A stretch of DNA of 64,000 nucleotides from UBA1413 sp037447215 (GCA_037447215.1 JBBIHB010000015.1:6750-70749), one strand, 5' to 3'. Counted from the stretch's first letter, positions 1 through 9,291 are shown. The notes: generated by a model from the letters alone, not told the origin. Numbers and translations are program-made.

Positions 1-208
1 TCAACCTTTCTTCTTCGTTCCGTTCAACCAGAAATACAGTAATAGGCAGTGATGAGGTACCGGCAGGTGAAACCCTGTGCAAAGCCAGCCGGCCATAAAA
101 CACCAGGTCAAACAAAAACCTGAATAACCATATTAAAATGATTATACCTATTATGATATAATCGATTGTGTCAAACGAATTCAGAAAAGCTGTAAAATCA
201 AAAGGCAT
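1..208 (-). CDS. Glycosyltransferase family 2, N-terminal fragment (runs off window)
   Basis: This is a minus-strand reading frame that starts at an ATG at 206-208 and stays open to the window edge, giving 69 codons. The first 15 residues are polar. A hydrophobic segment follows at about residues 16-36 (IDYIIIGIIILIWLFRFLF), which would anchor the enzyme in the inner membrane. The frame ends with PITVFLVERNEEERL, which resembles the first beta strand and nucleotide-binding start of GT-A family 2 enzymes (usually P-[VI]-S-V-I-I-x-A-R-N-E-E). The catalytic DxD and later motifs lie outside the window, so substrate and product cannot be stated. It is transcribed divergently from tgt, with 120 bp between the two starts. 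Confidence 0.7.
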   Translation of the reverse strand, partial: MPFDFTAFLNSFDTIDYIIIGIIILIWLFRFLFDLVFYGRLALHRVSPAGTSSLPITVFLVERNEEERL

Positions 209-328
209 ATACCTGTTTTGAGGGCAAAATTAAAAGTATTATCAGTAGTGTTACAAAAACCGGCATATTTTTAAATCACACTCCTTTCATACAGAATAAT
301 TATCTTTGAGGCCATTTAAAGTAGCAGG

Positions 329-1459
329 ATGCAGTTTACAGTTGAGTCTGATTGCCAGGGCACACAAGCCCGTGCAGGTGTTTTAAAAACACCACATGGT
401 GAAATCCGTACACCGATTTTTATGCCTGTAGGCACAGCAGGGTCGGTAAAAGGGATACATGCCCGCGATTTGAAAGATGATATAAAAGCACAGATAATTT
501 TGGGCAATACCTATCACCTATATTTAAGGCCGGGTTTACAGATTCTTGAAGGGGCAGGCGGGCTCCACAGGTTTAACGGTTGGAATGGTCCTATTCTAAC
601 AGATAGTGGAGGGTTTCAGGTTTTCTCCCTTGGAGACCTACGGAAACTTTCCGAAGATGGTGTAAAGTTTCAATCACATATCGATGGTTCGTACCACCTT
701 TTCACACCCGAAAATGTCATGGACATACAAAGGGTCATAGGCGCCGATATCATTATGGCCTTCGATGAATGTACACCCGGCGATGCCGATTATACCTATG
801 CAAAAAAATCGCTCGAACTGACCCAGCGTTGGCTCGACAGGTGTGTCAGGCGGTTTGAAGAAACTTCGCCGAAATATGGGTATCCCCAAACGCTTTTCCC
901 CATTGTGCAAGGAGCATCATTCCCCGATCTGAGGAAAAAGGCTGCCTCCGACATTTGTAAATACGATGCACATGGTTATGCAATCGGTGGTTTGGCAGTT
1001 GGCGAGCCCGAAAAAGTAATGTACGAAATGATCGAAGTGGTTAACAGCGAATTGCCTCAAAAAAAACCCCGCTACCTGATGGGTGTTGGCACTCCGGTCA
1101 ACATCCTTGAAGCCATCGACAGGGGTGTTGACATGTTCGATTGTGTAATGCCTACACGTAATGGCCGTAACGGTATGCTTTTTACCAGCCAGGGGATCAT
1201 CAATATCAGAAACAATAAATGGGCAAACGACCATACACCGGTTGATCCAAACGGAACATCATTTGTTGATCATCATTACAGCAAAGCTTACCTCAGGCAC
1301 CTGGTCATTTCAAATGAAATGCTAGGGGCACAGATTGCAAGCCAGCACAATCTGGCATTCTATCTGTGGCTGGTAACCGAGGCCCGAAATAAAATAATGG
1401 AAGGAACGTTCAAAAGCTGGAAACATGAAACAATTGAAAAGTTGAAAATCCGGCTTTAA
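329..1459 (+). CDS. tgt: Queuine/preQ1 tRNA-ribosyltransferase
   Basis: Exchanges guanine at position 34 of GUN-anticodon tRNAs for the queuosine precursor preQ1. The protein has 376 residues, the normal length. Family motifs are present: GNTYHLYLRPG near residue 70, TDSGGFQVFSL (base-recognition Asp) near residue 90, GGLAVGEP, and FDCVMPTRNGRNG, which carries the nucleophilic Asp. The usual zinc site C-x-C-x-x-C is not there: the aligned positions are Gly309, Ser311 and Asp314 (PNGTSFVD), although the later His in SQHN is kept. From memory this loss is shared by other Bacteroidota enzymes. A TATCTTTG box at 301-308 could be a Bacteroidota -7 element, but no clear -33 box is visible. The LptF/G gene follows after 65 bp in the same direction. 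Confidence 0.96.
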   Translation: MQFTVESDCQGTQARAGVLKTPHGEIRTPIFMPVGTAGSVKGIHARDLKDDIKAQIILGNTYHLYLRPGLQILEGAGGLHRFNGWNGPILTDSGGFQVFSLGDLRKLSEDGVKFQSHIDGSYHLFTPENVMDIQRVIGADIIMAFDECTPGDADYTYAKKSLELTQRWLDRCVRRFEETSPKYGYPQTLFPIVQGASFPDLRKKAASDICKYDAHGYAIGGLAVGEPEKVMYEMIEVVNSELPQKKPRYLMGVGTPVNILEAIDRGVDMFDCVMPTRNGRNGMLFTSQGIINIRNNKWANDHTPVDPNGTSFVDHHYSKAYLRHLVISNEMLGAQIASQHNLAFYLWLVTEARNKIMEGTFKSWKHETIEKLKIRL

Positions 1460-1524
1460 ATTAGTAAATTATATGAATGGATATCTATGTCGAAAAGGAC
1501 AGCAAACCGTAGAATGGATTTAGG

Positions 1525-2604
1525 ATGAAACACTATAAAATCATTGATTTTTATATAACGAAGAAGTTTCTCGGAACTTTTTTTTATTCCATTGCCCTTA
1601 TTATCAGCATTGCCACGGTTTTCGACATCTCTGAAAACCTCGATGATTTTATATCCAAAGATATCCCTACCAGTGATATTGTATTTGATTACTATTTAAA
1701 TTTCATACCCTACTTTGCCAATCTTTTCAGTCCGCTTTTTACATTTATTGCTGTGATATATTTCACTTCAAAAATGGCTTATAACAGTGAAATAATTGCC
1801 ATACTCAGCAGCGGAGTTTCTTACAGCAGATTGATGAGGCCATATCTGGTATCGGCATTTGTAATTGCCGTATTTACATTCGTTTTAGGAAATTATATTA
1901 TTCCGGGAGCCAACAAAGGAAGGGTTGATTTCAGGAATAAATATATAAATGTAGGCAGGATCCCTGCCGAAAGGAACATACATCGACAGATTGAACCAGG
2001 GGTTTACATCTATATGCACAACTTTTCAACCAGCAATGTAGGGTGGCGTTTTACGCTCGAACGATTTGAAAACCGGAAGCTGGTTGAAAAACTCAGTGCC
2101 GACAACATCCGATGGGATGAAGAAAGGCATAGGTGGATTATAAACAACTTCTGGAAACGTACTTTCCACGATGGATATGAAACCATTGAAACAGGCTACA
2201 TCATTGACACAACTTTGAATATGACCCCTGCTGAGTTCAAAATGGAACTCGACCTGATGGAAACGCTTAATACTCCCGACCTGAAAAAAGAGATAGCAAG
2301 CATGAGGTCAAGGGGCGTAAATCCGGTAACCTACGATATTGAAAAGCACAAAAGGCAATCCGGGCCATTTTCAGCCTTCATCCTGACAATTATCGGAGTA
2401 TCATTGGCAAGCCGGAAAATAAAAGGAGGACTCGGGTTGCACCTTGGACTCGGGTTGCTGCTCAGTTTTTCTTATATCCTTTTTCAACAGGTTTCAGTGG
2501 TCTTTTCAATCAATAGAGATGTACCCTCTGCTATTGCAGTCTGGATTCCAAACCTCATTTACAGCATAATAGCCCTTATACTCTATAAGTGGGCTGCCCG
2601 TTAG
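1525..2604 (+). CDS. LptF/LptG family permease (YjgP/YjgQ)
   Basis: Inner-membrane permease subunit of the Lpt machine, which extracts lipopolysaccharide and passes it to the periplasmic bridge. It has 359 residues. The topology matches the family: hydrophobic segments near residues 15-35, 60-85 and 100-125, a large soluble periplasmic middle part (about 130-270), then three more segments near 275-295, 300-320 and 330-355. The N-terminus IIDFYITKKFLGTFFYS and the IPGANKGRVDFRNKY stretch are typical of this family. LptF and LptG cannot be told apart safely from sequence alone, so no symbol is given. Coupling of tgt with this permease is common in Bacteroidota and supports co-transcription. Confidence 0.9.
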   Translation: MKHYKIIDFYITKKFLGTFFYSIALIISIATVFDISENLDDFISKDIPTSDIVFDYYLNFIPYFANLFSPLFTFIAVIYFTSKMAYNSEIIAILSSGVSYSRLMRPYLVSAFVIAVFTFVLGNYIIPGANKGRVDFRNKYINVGRIPAERNIHRQIEPGVYIYMHNFSTSNVGWRFTLERFENRKLVEKLSADNIRWDEERHRWIINNFWKRTFHDGYETIETGYIIDTTLNMTPAEFKMELDLMETLNTPDLKKEIASMRSRGVNPVTYDIEKHKRQSGPFSAFILTIIGVSLASRKIKGGLGLHLGLGLLLSFSYILFQQVSVVFSINRDVPSAIAVWIPNLIYSIIALILYKWAAR

Positions 2605-2713
2605 GTAGAAAATTGACCATTTCCCATACGGAAATTTTAAACCGAAAAATAAAATTATTCAAAAACAAGCAGTTACAAAAGTATAAAATCGTTAAAAGAT
2701 CAGAGATTAAAAA

Positions 2714-2741
2714 TTGACGTTTAAAATTTTAGCTATTTTTG
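2714..2741 (+). promoter_or_regulatory. Candidate Bacteroidota sigma-70 type promoter
   Basis: TTG at 2714-2716 and TATTTTTG at 2734-2741 match the Bacteroidota TTG / TAnnTTTG consensus. The spacing is 17 bases, slightly shorter than the usual 19-21. It would start transcription near 2747 and leave a leader of about 60 bases before the carboxyltransferase ATG. Confidence 0.45.
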
Positions 2742-2806
2742 ACACCTGATTTAACGAGCCAAAACTATAGATGAATTCAAAGAGTGATAATTAAAATCAA
2801 AATTTT

Positions 2807-4351
2807 ATGTCATTAAGAAGCAACATCCTTGATCTTCGCAAGCGTAAGAAGGAGGTACAAAAAGGAGGTGGAGATGAAGCCATTGAAAAACAGGCACAGA
2901 TGGGGAAACTCACTGCCCGTGAGCGTATCCTCGCCATCGTCGACGAAAACTCTTTCCACGAATATGACCTTTTCGTTGAGCATACAGCACGTGATTTTGG
3001 TATGGAAACCAAAGTCCTTCATGGTGATGGTGTAATCATCGGAACAGGAACCATTTATAATAAGCCTGTTTGCATATTTGCCCAGGACTTTACTGTGGCC
3101 GGAGGTTCATTAGGATTGATGCATGCCCGGAAAATCACCAAAATCATGGACCACGCACTGAAAATGAGGGTTCCGCTAATTGGGATCAATGATTCGGGTG
3201 GGGCACGTATCCAGGAAGGGGTTAACTCGCTTGCCGGCTATGGAGAGATATTCTTTCGCAATACACTGGCATCAGGGGTAATTCCTCAGATTTCGGTTAT
3301 TCTTGGGCCTTGCGCCGGGGGGGCGGTTTATTCGCCTGCCCTCACCGATTTTGTATTTGTAGTTGAAAATATATCAAAAATGTTTATAACCGGCCCAAGT
3401 GTTATTAAATCGGTCCTTGGCGAAGATATTTCCATGGAAGAACTTGGCGGCGCACGTGTACACGCCGAAATAACCGGGAACGCCCATTTTTATGCCAAAA
3501 GTGAAGCCGAATGTTTTGAACAGATTAAAAAACTGATAACTTATATTCCCTGGAACAATAAAGAAAAAGCGCAGCCTTTTGCGACAAAACCACCAAAAAA
3601 AAGCAAAGGGATAGAGAAACTGGTACCCGCCGATCCCCGCATTCCTTACGACATGCGCGAAATCATCAAATCCATTACTGATGGTTCGGAATTCCTCGAG
3701 ATTATGGAGCATTTTGCACCCAATATCATTATCGGCTTTGGCCGTCTCGATGGCGAAACCGTGGGTTTTGTTGCCAATCAGCCGCTGGTACTTGCCGGTG
3801 TACTCGATTGCGACAGTTCCGATAAAGCAGCCCGTTTCATCCGTTACTGCGATTCGTTCAATATTCCTGTAGCTACGCTCGAAGATTTGCCAGGTTATCT
3901 TCCAGGTGTTGATCAGGAGCATGCTGGGGTTATCCGCCATGGGGCCAAAATATTGTACGCATACAGTGAGGCAACAGTTCCAAAGGTTACAGTGATCCTA
4001 AGAAAAGCTTATGGAGGAGGTTACATAGCCATGAACTCGCGACACCTGCGCGCCGACTTTGTATTTGCATGGCCCAGTGCCGAGATTGCGGTTATGGGAC
4101 CCGAAGGTGCTGCAAACATAGTTTTCCGGAAAGAAATTATGGAAGCCGAAGACCCGGAAGCCATGCGCCAGCAGAAAATCCAGGAATACAAGGAGAAATT
4201 TGCCAATCCATACGTGGCCGCTGCCAAAGGTTATATTGATGAGGTGATTGAACCGGGGGAAACCCGCCAGCGAATACTGCATGCACTTAAAATATCAAAA
4301 AACAAAAGTGTATTCCTGCCTGAGAAGAAACATGGGATACCTCCGTTTTAA
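2807..4351 (+). CDS. Acyl-CoA carboxylase / methylmalonyl-CoA decarboxylase, carboxyltransferase subunit
   Basis: Biotin-dependent carboxyltransferase of the PccB/MmdA family, 514 residues, the normal length. It moves a carboxyl group between carboxybiotin and an acyl-CoA, most likely propionyl-CoA/methylmalonyl-CoA. Visible signatures are GGSLGLMHARKI, INDSGGARIQEGV, LGPCAGGAVYSPALTDF with its oxyanion glycines, and a second crotonase-like half with LEDLPGYLPGVDQEHAGVI and YGGGYIAMNSR. The biotin carrier gene follows after 40 bp. There is no biotin carboxylase beside it and no OadG or membrane beta subunit. The pair could therefore belong either to a carboxylase with its BC subunit elsewhere or to a sodium-pumping decarboxylase with the remaining subunits elsewhere. 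Confidence 0.93.
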   Translation: MSLRSNILDLRKRKKEVQKGGGDEAIEKQAQMGKLTARERILAIVDENSFHEYDLFVEHTARDFGMETKVLHGDGVIIGTGTIYNKPVCIFAQDFTVAGGSLGLMHARKITKIMDHALKMRVPLIGINDSGGARIQEGVNSLAGYGEIFFRNTLASGVIPQISVILGPCAGGAVYSPALTDFVFVVENISKMFITGPSVIKSVLGEDISMEELGGARVHAEITGNAHFYAKSEAECFEQIKKLITYIPWNNKEKAQPFATKPPKKSKGIEKLVPADPRIPYDMREIIKSITDGSEFLEIMEHFAPNIIIGFGRLDGETVGFVANQPLVLAGVLDCDSSDKAARFIRYCDSFNIPVATLEDLPGYLPGVDQEHAGVIRHGAKILYAYSEATVPKVTVILRKAYGGGYIAMNSRHLRADFVFAWPSAEIAVMGPEGAANIVFRKEIMEAEDPEAMRQQKIQEYKEKFANPYVAAAKGYIDEVIEPGETRQRILHALKISKNKSVFLPEKKHGIPPF

Positions 4352-4391
4352 ATCTTAAACTTTTGATGGTAAAACCTTAAGTTTTGTATTT

Positions 4392-4736
4392 ATGACAAAG
4401 GAAATCAAAGAGAATATGCCCACAGAATCGTTGATTGTGCAGGGAGCAAAATATCAGACATCACTTACGCCAAAATTTAAAAACCGCAAAGTGTGGCAAC
4501 CTCATAATCCGAACCTGATCACCTCGTTTATTCCGGGTACCATTATCGATATAATGGTGAAAACCGGCCAAAAAGTAAAAGGAGGTATGCCCATTCTGGT
4601 GCTTGAAGCTATGAAAATGCATAACAACGTTTTAATGCCATTCAATGGCGAAATCGTAAAAATATACGTGCAGCGCGATGAAATTGTTCCCAAAAACCAT
4701 CTAATGGTCGAAATAAAACCAGCACAGGTCAGGTAA
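4392..4736 (+). CDS. Biotin carboxyl carrier protein of the carboxyltransferase pair
   Basis: Small biotin/lipoyl-attachment protein of 114 residues. The biotinyl lysine lies in LVLEAMKMHNNV near residue 75, inside a C-terminal barrel of about 70 residues (IPGTIIDIMVKTGQKVKGG before it, EIVKIYVQRDEIV after it). The first 40 residues are polar and have no alanine/proline-rich linker, unlike many BCCP or gamma subunits. It lies 40 bp downstream of the carboxyltransferase on the same strand and almost certainly delivers carboxybiotin to it. I cannot tell whether the complex works as propionyl-CoA carboxylase or as methylmalonyl-CoA decarboxylase. Confidence 0.92.
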   Translation: MTKEIKENMPTESLIVQGAKYQTSLTPKFKNRKVWQPHNPNLITSFIPGTIIDIMVKTGQKVKGGMPILVLEAMKMHNNVLMPFNGEIVKIYVQRDEIVPKNHLMVEIKPAQVR

Positions 4737-4780
4737 CTTGTTTTCAGGTTTCATGCCGGGAATGGTAAAAATTATAAAAA

Positions 4781-4806
4781 AACAGGCTGCCCGAAAGCAA
4801 CCTGTT
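4781..4806 (-). terminator. Intrinsic terminator of the WM-repeat protein gene
   Basis: On the minus strand a 10-bp stem (AACAGGTTGC / GCAGCCTGTT, one G-U pair) is followed directly by a run of T. It lies 45 bp past the stop of the minus-strand gene ending at 4852. The plus side lacks a T run, so it is probably not the terminator of the carrier-protein gene. Confidence 0.75.
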
Positions 4807-4851
4807 CCCAAAAAAATCAAATAACTACCTATCTAACTACCTGCTTTTCTT

Positions 4852-5328
4852 TTACGATTTCCAAATATTAGCATCAACCATCCAATTTTCAACCTTTAAA
4901 ACCCGTTCGCATATTGGATCAGATATCTGTGGCTGCTTTAGCCAGTAATTCACATCTGTCATCCACGAAGCTATCTGAATGGTATTGTCCACTGCAGTTT
5001 CAGGCCTTTCCCAATAGAGGTTGTTGGTCATCCAACCCTCAATGCCGGATTCTTTATCTTCAGCATTTTCAATTTTGATCCAAACCGAAGGATTGAACAT
5101 CCAATCCTCTATCTGAAGAGCTTTCTCTTTAACCGTGAACATCCTGATCATCTCTGAAGGTGTCCACACCAGGTCACTTACCATCCACGATTCAATGGTT
5201 TTTGAAGGGTCAATTGCGTTTTCAAGGCATGAGGCAATGTTGGAATTCCTTTTTCCTGCTTCCACAGGGTTGCTGAACATCATCCCGATGATCAGTCCCA
5301 TTGCGATTGTTAAAATTCTAGTTTTCAT
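4852..5328 (-). CDS. Secreted protein with five WM-x5-W repeats, unknown function
   Basis: A 158-residue protein with a cleavable-looking signal peptide (positively charged start, hydrophobic 6-18, NPVEAG cleavage zone near 24). The mature part carries five copies of an 11-residue motif [IV]-[EA]-x-W-M-x5-W, starting at residues 45, 73, 96, 119 and 146 (IESWMVSDLVW, IEDWMFNPSVW, IEGWMTNNLYW, IASWMTDVNYW, VENWMVDANIW). The linkers are 12-17 residues, acidic and otherwise unlike each other. There are two cysteines (34 and 140). I recall similar tryptophan-methionine repeats in other Bacteroidota exported proteins but know no assigned function. It is a single gene with its own terminator. The regular Trp pairs suggest a repeat fold that packs or binds through aromatic side chains; that is inference. 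Confidence 0.75.
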   Translation of the reverse strand: MKTRILTIAMGLIIGMMFSNPVEAGKRNSNIASCLENAIDPSKTIESWMVSDLVWTPSEMIRMFTVKEKALQIEDWMFNPSVWIKIENAEDKESGIEGWMTNNLYWERPETAVDNTIQIASWMTDVNYWLKQPQISDPICERVLKVENWMVDANIWKS

Positions 5329-5507
5329 TGTTTTCTGTTTTTAATATTTTTCTGTTTCTTTTGTTTTCTTACACCGTTATAGACTAAATAACGATGCAAA
5401 TGTTACATGTTCGGAGCATAAAAAATATCAAAATCCAGCTAATGACACAAGTTTACCGGTGAATGGAGAATTTTTGTCGATAAATAAAATATATTTTTGT
5501 CTTTTAT

Positions 5508-6332
5508 TTAATCACTTTCGCACCGATCACCCAAATAAAGAAAATATTCCGAGCCAAATTGAGAGGTTATTTGTGGCGGAATTTTACGGAAAAGGCCATA
5601 AACCGCCGCTCCACTACCCGACATGGATGCAAAAACAGCCCCGAGTTCGTAGAGTTTGTGTTTGATTTGGGCAATTTCGGGGAACATTGAAAACACAGGC
5701 ATTTCAAAATCATTTATCAGAAGATATTTCCAATCTTCAATGGGCTGTCGGATAATTTCGGCAATACGGTTCCGAGGTATATCTGGTTTGATGGCCTTGT
5801 AGGCCTGAACAGTATCAACGCCAATCCGGGGTTTAACAATTATCAGGTTAAAGTCACATAAATCAATTTCAATAGGTGATAGCTGATCTCCTATACCAGT
5901 AGCAAAAGCAGGAATATTTTCTATAAAAAATGGGCAATCAGCACCAAGTACAGATGCAAACTCTTTTAGTTGATGATTATCAAGGCGCAAACCGAATAAA
6001 ATATTCAACATTTTCAACATATATGCTGCATCTGAAGAACCTCCGCCCAAACCCGCCCCGAATGGTATAACCTTATGCAGGTGAATTTTCACCGGTGCAA
6101 GATCAAAGGCATCACTCAACAATCTGTAAGCTTTTACCACCAGGTTCTTCTCTGCATCGGCATCCAGAGCAATTCCGGAAGTTTCGAAATGGAATTGATC
6201 ACCCGGCAAAACTTCCAGGATATCCGAAAGTTTTACCGGGTAAAAAATAGTTTCAAGGTCGTGATAACCGTCCTCGCGCCGGGCAATTACATTCAGGCCC
6301 AGGTTAATTTTTGCATTGGGAAAACCGATCAT
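5508..6332 (-). CDS. ispE: 4-diphosphocytidyl-2-C-methyl-D-erythritol kinase
   Basis: GHMP-family kinase of the MEP isoprenoid pathway. It phosphorylates the 2-hydroxyl of CDP-methylerythritol with ATP. From ATG 6332 it has 274 residues. Key motifs are PNAKINLGLNV at the N-terminus (active-site Lys), REDGYHDLETIF, and the ATP-binding loop GAGLGGGSSDAAYML near residue 90. The C-terminal SMSGSGAAVYGLF is the third GHMP motif. A longer frame reaches upstream to 6374 with a TTG start, but the ATG at 6332 overlaps the gcvP stop as ATGA, which argues for translational coupling and for this start. Confidence 0.95.
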   Translation of the reverse strand: MIGFPNAKINLGLNVIARREDGYHDLETIFYPVKLSDILEVLPGDQFHFETSGIALDADAEKNLVVKAYRLLSDAFDLAPVKIHLHKVIPFGAGLGGGSSDAAYMLKMLNILFGLRLDNHQLKEFASVLGADCPFFIENIPAFATGIGDQLSPIEIDLCDFNLIIVKPRIGVDTVQAYKAIKPDIPRNRIAEIIRQPIEDWKYLLINDFEMPVFSMFPEIAQIKHKLYELGAVFASMSGSGAAVYGLFRKIPPQITSQFGSEYFLYLGDRCESD

Positions 6333-9205
6333 GCTTTCATCAGTTCGTATTCTTCGGGCGAGCCACAAGTACAAATCAGGTTTCGGTCACCCCATACATT
6401 ATCCACCCGTCCTACCGGCGCCCAGTATTTGTTGTTCTTAACCCATTCAAGTGGCCAGGCAGCTTTTTGCCTCGAGTAGGGGTGATCCCATTGGTCGGAG
6501 CCAATTACAAAAGCCGTATGGGGAGCATTGCGCAACACGTTATCCTCCTTACCGGCTTCGTCCGTTTCAACTTCTTTAATTTCGATAAATATCTGGTTCA
6601 GCGCTTCAATAAAACGATCGAGCTCCTGAAGCGATTCGCTTTCAGTAGGTTCAATCATTAATGTTCCGGCCACCGGAAATGAAAGTGTTGGTGCATGGAA
6701 GCCATAATCCATAAGCCTTTTTGCAATATCGGTTTCGGTAATTCCACTTGAAGCCTTAAGGTGGCGGCACTCAAGAATTAGTTCGTGTGCAACCCGGCCA
6801 TTTTCGCCGGTGTATAAGACCCCAAAATTGTTTTTGAGCGCAGCTGCAATATAGTTGGCATTTAAAATAGCGATTTCAGTTACTTTTTTCAACCCATTGG
6901 CCCCCATCATTTTAATATATCCGTAGGTTATGGGAAGTATTGAAGCGCTGCCCCATGGGGCTGCAGCAACAGCATTAATGCCGATATGACCATTATTCAT
7001 TATGGGATGAGATGGCAGGAACTCAACCAGGTGACTGGCAACAGCGATCGGCCCGACTCCGGGGCCACCTCCCCCATGTGGAATAGCAAAGGTTTTGTGA
7101 AGATTAAGATGGCAGACATCGGCGCCGATAATTCCCGGATTGGTCAATCCAACCTGTGCATTCATATTTGCGCCATCCATGTAAACCTGTCCGCCATTCT
7201 CATGAATAATATTGCACATTTCAACTATGGCCGATTCGAATACCCCGTGTGTTGAGGGATAAGTAACCATAAATGCCGAGAGTTTATCTCTATATTGAGT
7301 AGCCTTTGTGCGAAGGTCATCCATATCGACATTCCCCTTTTTGTCGCAGGCAATCACCACTACTTCCATTCCTGCCATAACCGCACTTGCCGGATTGGTA
7401 CCATGCGCCGACGAAGGAATAAGCACAACATTGCGCTGGTCTCCACCCCTGCTTTTATGGTAGGCCCTGATTACCATCAGTCCAGTGTACTCGCCCGATG
7501 CACCCGAATTGGGCATAAGGCTTACATCGGCCATTCCGGTTATTTCGGCCAGGTCGCGGCGTAATTCTTCCATCATCAGATGGTATCCCATAGCCTGGTT
7601 TTTGGGTACAAAAGGATGAATTCCGTTAAATTCGATCCAACTCAACGGGAGCATTTCAGTGGCAGCATTCAGCTTCATGGTACACGAACCCAGCGAAATC
7701 ATGGAATGGGTCAGAGATATATCTTTTAACTCGAGCGATTTAATATATCTGACCATTTCGGTTTCGGACCGGTATTTATTGAATACCTCCTGTTGCATAT
7801 AAGTGCTGGTTCGCATCAAGTTATTAGGGATATGGAAATTTTCAGGAACTGAGGTTACAAGGGTCTGTGGTTTATTGGCCGCTTTGGCAAAAACTTCGAT
7901 AATCCAGTTGATATCTTCCAGATTGGTGGTTTCATCAATACTGATGCCTACTTCACCATTTGGGAAATAGCGGAAATTCATTTCAAGATCAACCGACAGC
8001 CATTCAATATCTTCCCTTTTTACATAAGGAGGTAATGCAATCCGAATGGTATCGAAGAAATTGGTATTCAGCTGACGGTATCCGAGTTTTTCAACTTCAT
8101 TGGCAATAAGGGAAGCAATATAATGTACCCTCCTGGCAATAAGGTTAATTCCCTCAGGTCCATGATAAACCGCATAAAAACTTGCCATATTGGCCAGCAG
8201 AGCCTGAGCGGTACATATATTCGAAGTGGCTTTTTCGCGTTTAATATGTTGCTCCCTGGTCTGAAGGGCCATCCTTAGCGCCCTGTTTCCATTGGCATCT
8301 TTTGTAACCCCAATAATACGACCTGGCATAATCCGTTTAAATTCATTTCGTGCGGCAAAAAAAGCGGCATGAGGCCCTCCATAACCCATAGGAACACCAA
8401 ACCGCTGACTGCTTCCGAAAACAACATCGGCACCCCATTCACCTGGGGGAACCAGCAGGGCAAGCGATAAAAGATCGGCAGCAACGGCAACGCGTATCTC
8501 TTTTTTATGGGCATCGGCCGTAAGGGTTGAATAATCAGGAATCTCGCCATCGGAGTTTGGGTATTGTACCAGTACTCCAAAAACATCATCACTGAAGTCA
8601 AACTCGGCATAAGATTTAATTGTGAGGTTAATACCAAGAGGTTCAGCCCTTGTTTGCAGAACATCAAGTGTTTGAGGCCATATTTTTTCATCAACCAGCA
8701 AACGATTAACCCCGGCTTTCACCATTTGCCTTGACCGTGCAGCAAACATCATCGACATTGCCTCAGCAGCAGCAGTTGCCTCGTCGAGCAGCGAGGCATT
8801 TGCAATTTCCATAGCAGTAAGCTCGCATACCATTGTCTGAAAGTTCAGCATCGCTTCGAGACGACCTTGCGAAATTTCGGCCTGATAGGGCGTGTAGGAA
8901 GTGTACCAGGCCGGATTCTCAAGGACGTTACGCAAAATAACCGCAGGGGTTATGGTATCGTAATACCCCATTCCTATGTAGGTATTGAATACCTTATTCT
9001 TCGAGGCAAGCTCAAGTATTTTACGGTAATATTTCCGTTCGCTGATACCATCGGCTAACCGTAGTGGCTCTCTGATACGGATATTCTCAGGAACTATTTG
9101 TGAAATCAGTTCATCAAGCGACGAAACGCCCAATGCCGAAAGCATGGAATCAATTTCATGGTCGCGTGGGCCAATATGCCGGTTTACAAATTTATCAATT
9201 AGCAT
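6329..9205 (-). CDS. gcvP: Glycine dehydrogenase (decarboxylating), P-protein
   Basis: Decarboxylates glycine with pyridoxal phosphate and loads the aminomethyl group onto lipoylated H-protein. It has 958 residues, the size of the fused single-chain form, with both halves of the P-protein present. The PLP lysine is Lys704 in LNLHKTFAIPHGGGGPG. Other landmarks are FVNRHIGP at the start, GMGYYDTITPAVI, SLGSCTMKLNAATEM and LMPNSGASGEYTGL. No gcvT or gcvH gene lies beside it, so the cleavage system is split across the genome. ispE follows with a 4-base overlap, and a metallo-hydrolase lies 86 bp upstream on the same strand. Confidence 0.97.
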   Translation of the reverse strand: MLIDKFVNRHIGPRDHEIDSMLSALGVSSLDELISQIVPENIRIREPLRLADGISERKYYRKILELASKNKVFNTYIGMGYYDTITPAVILRNVLENPAWYTSYTPYQAEISQGRLEAMLNFQTMVCELTAMEIANASLLDEATAAAEAMSMMFAARSRQMVKAGVNRLLVDEKIWPQTLDVLQTRAEPLGINLTIKSYAEFDFSDDVFGVLVQYPNSDGEIPDYSTLTADAHKKEIRVAVAADLLSLALLVPPGEWGADVVFGSSQRFGVPMGYGGPHAAFFAARNEFKRIMPGRIIGVTKDANGNRALRMALQTREQHIKREKATSNICTAQALLANMASFYAVYHGPEGINLIARRVHYIASLIANEVEKLGYRQLNTNFFDTIRIALPPYVKREDIEWLSVDLEMNFRYFPNGEVGISIDETTNLEDINWIIEVFAKAANKPQTLVTSVPENFHIPNNLMRTSTYMQQEVFNKYRSETEMVRYIKSLELKDISLTHSMISLGSCTMKLNAATEMLPLSWIEFNGIHPFVPKNQAMGYHLMMEELRRDLAEITGMADVSLMPNSGASGEYTGLMVIRAYHKSRGGDQRNVVLIPSSAHGTNPASAVMAGMEVVVIACDKKGNVDMDDLRTKATQYRDKLSAFMVTYPSTHGVFESAIVEMCNIIHENGGQVYMDGANMNAQVGLTNPGIIGADVCHLNLHKTFAIPHGGGGPGVGPIAVASHLVEFLPSHPIMNNGHIGINAVAAAPWGSASILPITYGYIKMMGANGLKKVTEIAILNANYIAAALKNNFGVLYTGENGRVAHELILECRHLKASSGITETDIAKRLMDYGFHAPTLSFPVAGTLMIEPTESESLQELDRFIEALNQIFIEIKEVETDEAGKEDNVLRNAPHTAFVIGSDQWDHPYSRQKAAWPLEWVKNNKYWAPVGRVDNVWGDRNLICTCGSPEEYELMKA

Positions 9206-9291
9206 ATCTGAATATGATTTAATTATACATTGGCAATATTACATGTGTTTCAGTTTAAAAAAAATGACTTTTACAGGGTTCAAAACCCTCC

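Noticed and set aside
3374..3940. Open frame of 188 codons antisense to the carboxyltransferase gene
   Set aside because: Shadow of a strongly conserved gene, with no start context or family motif.
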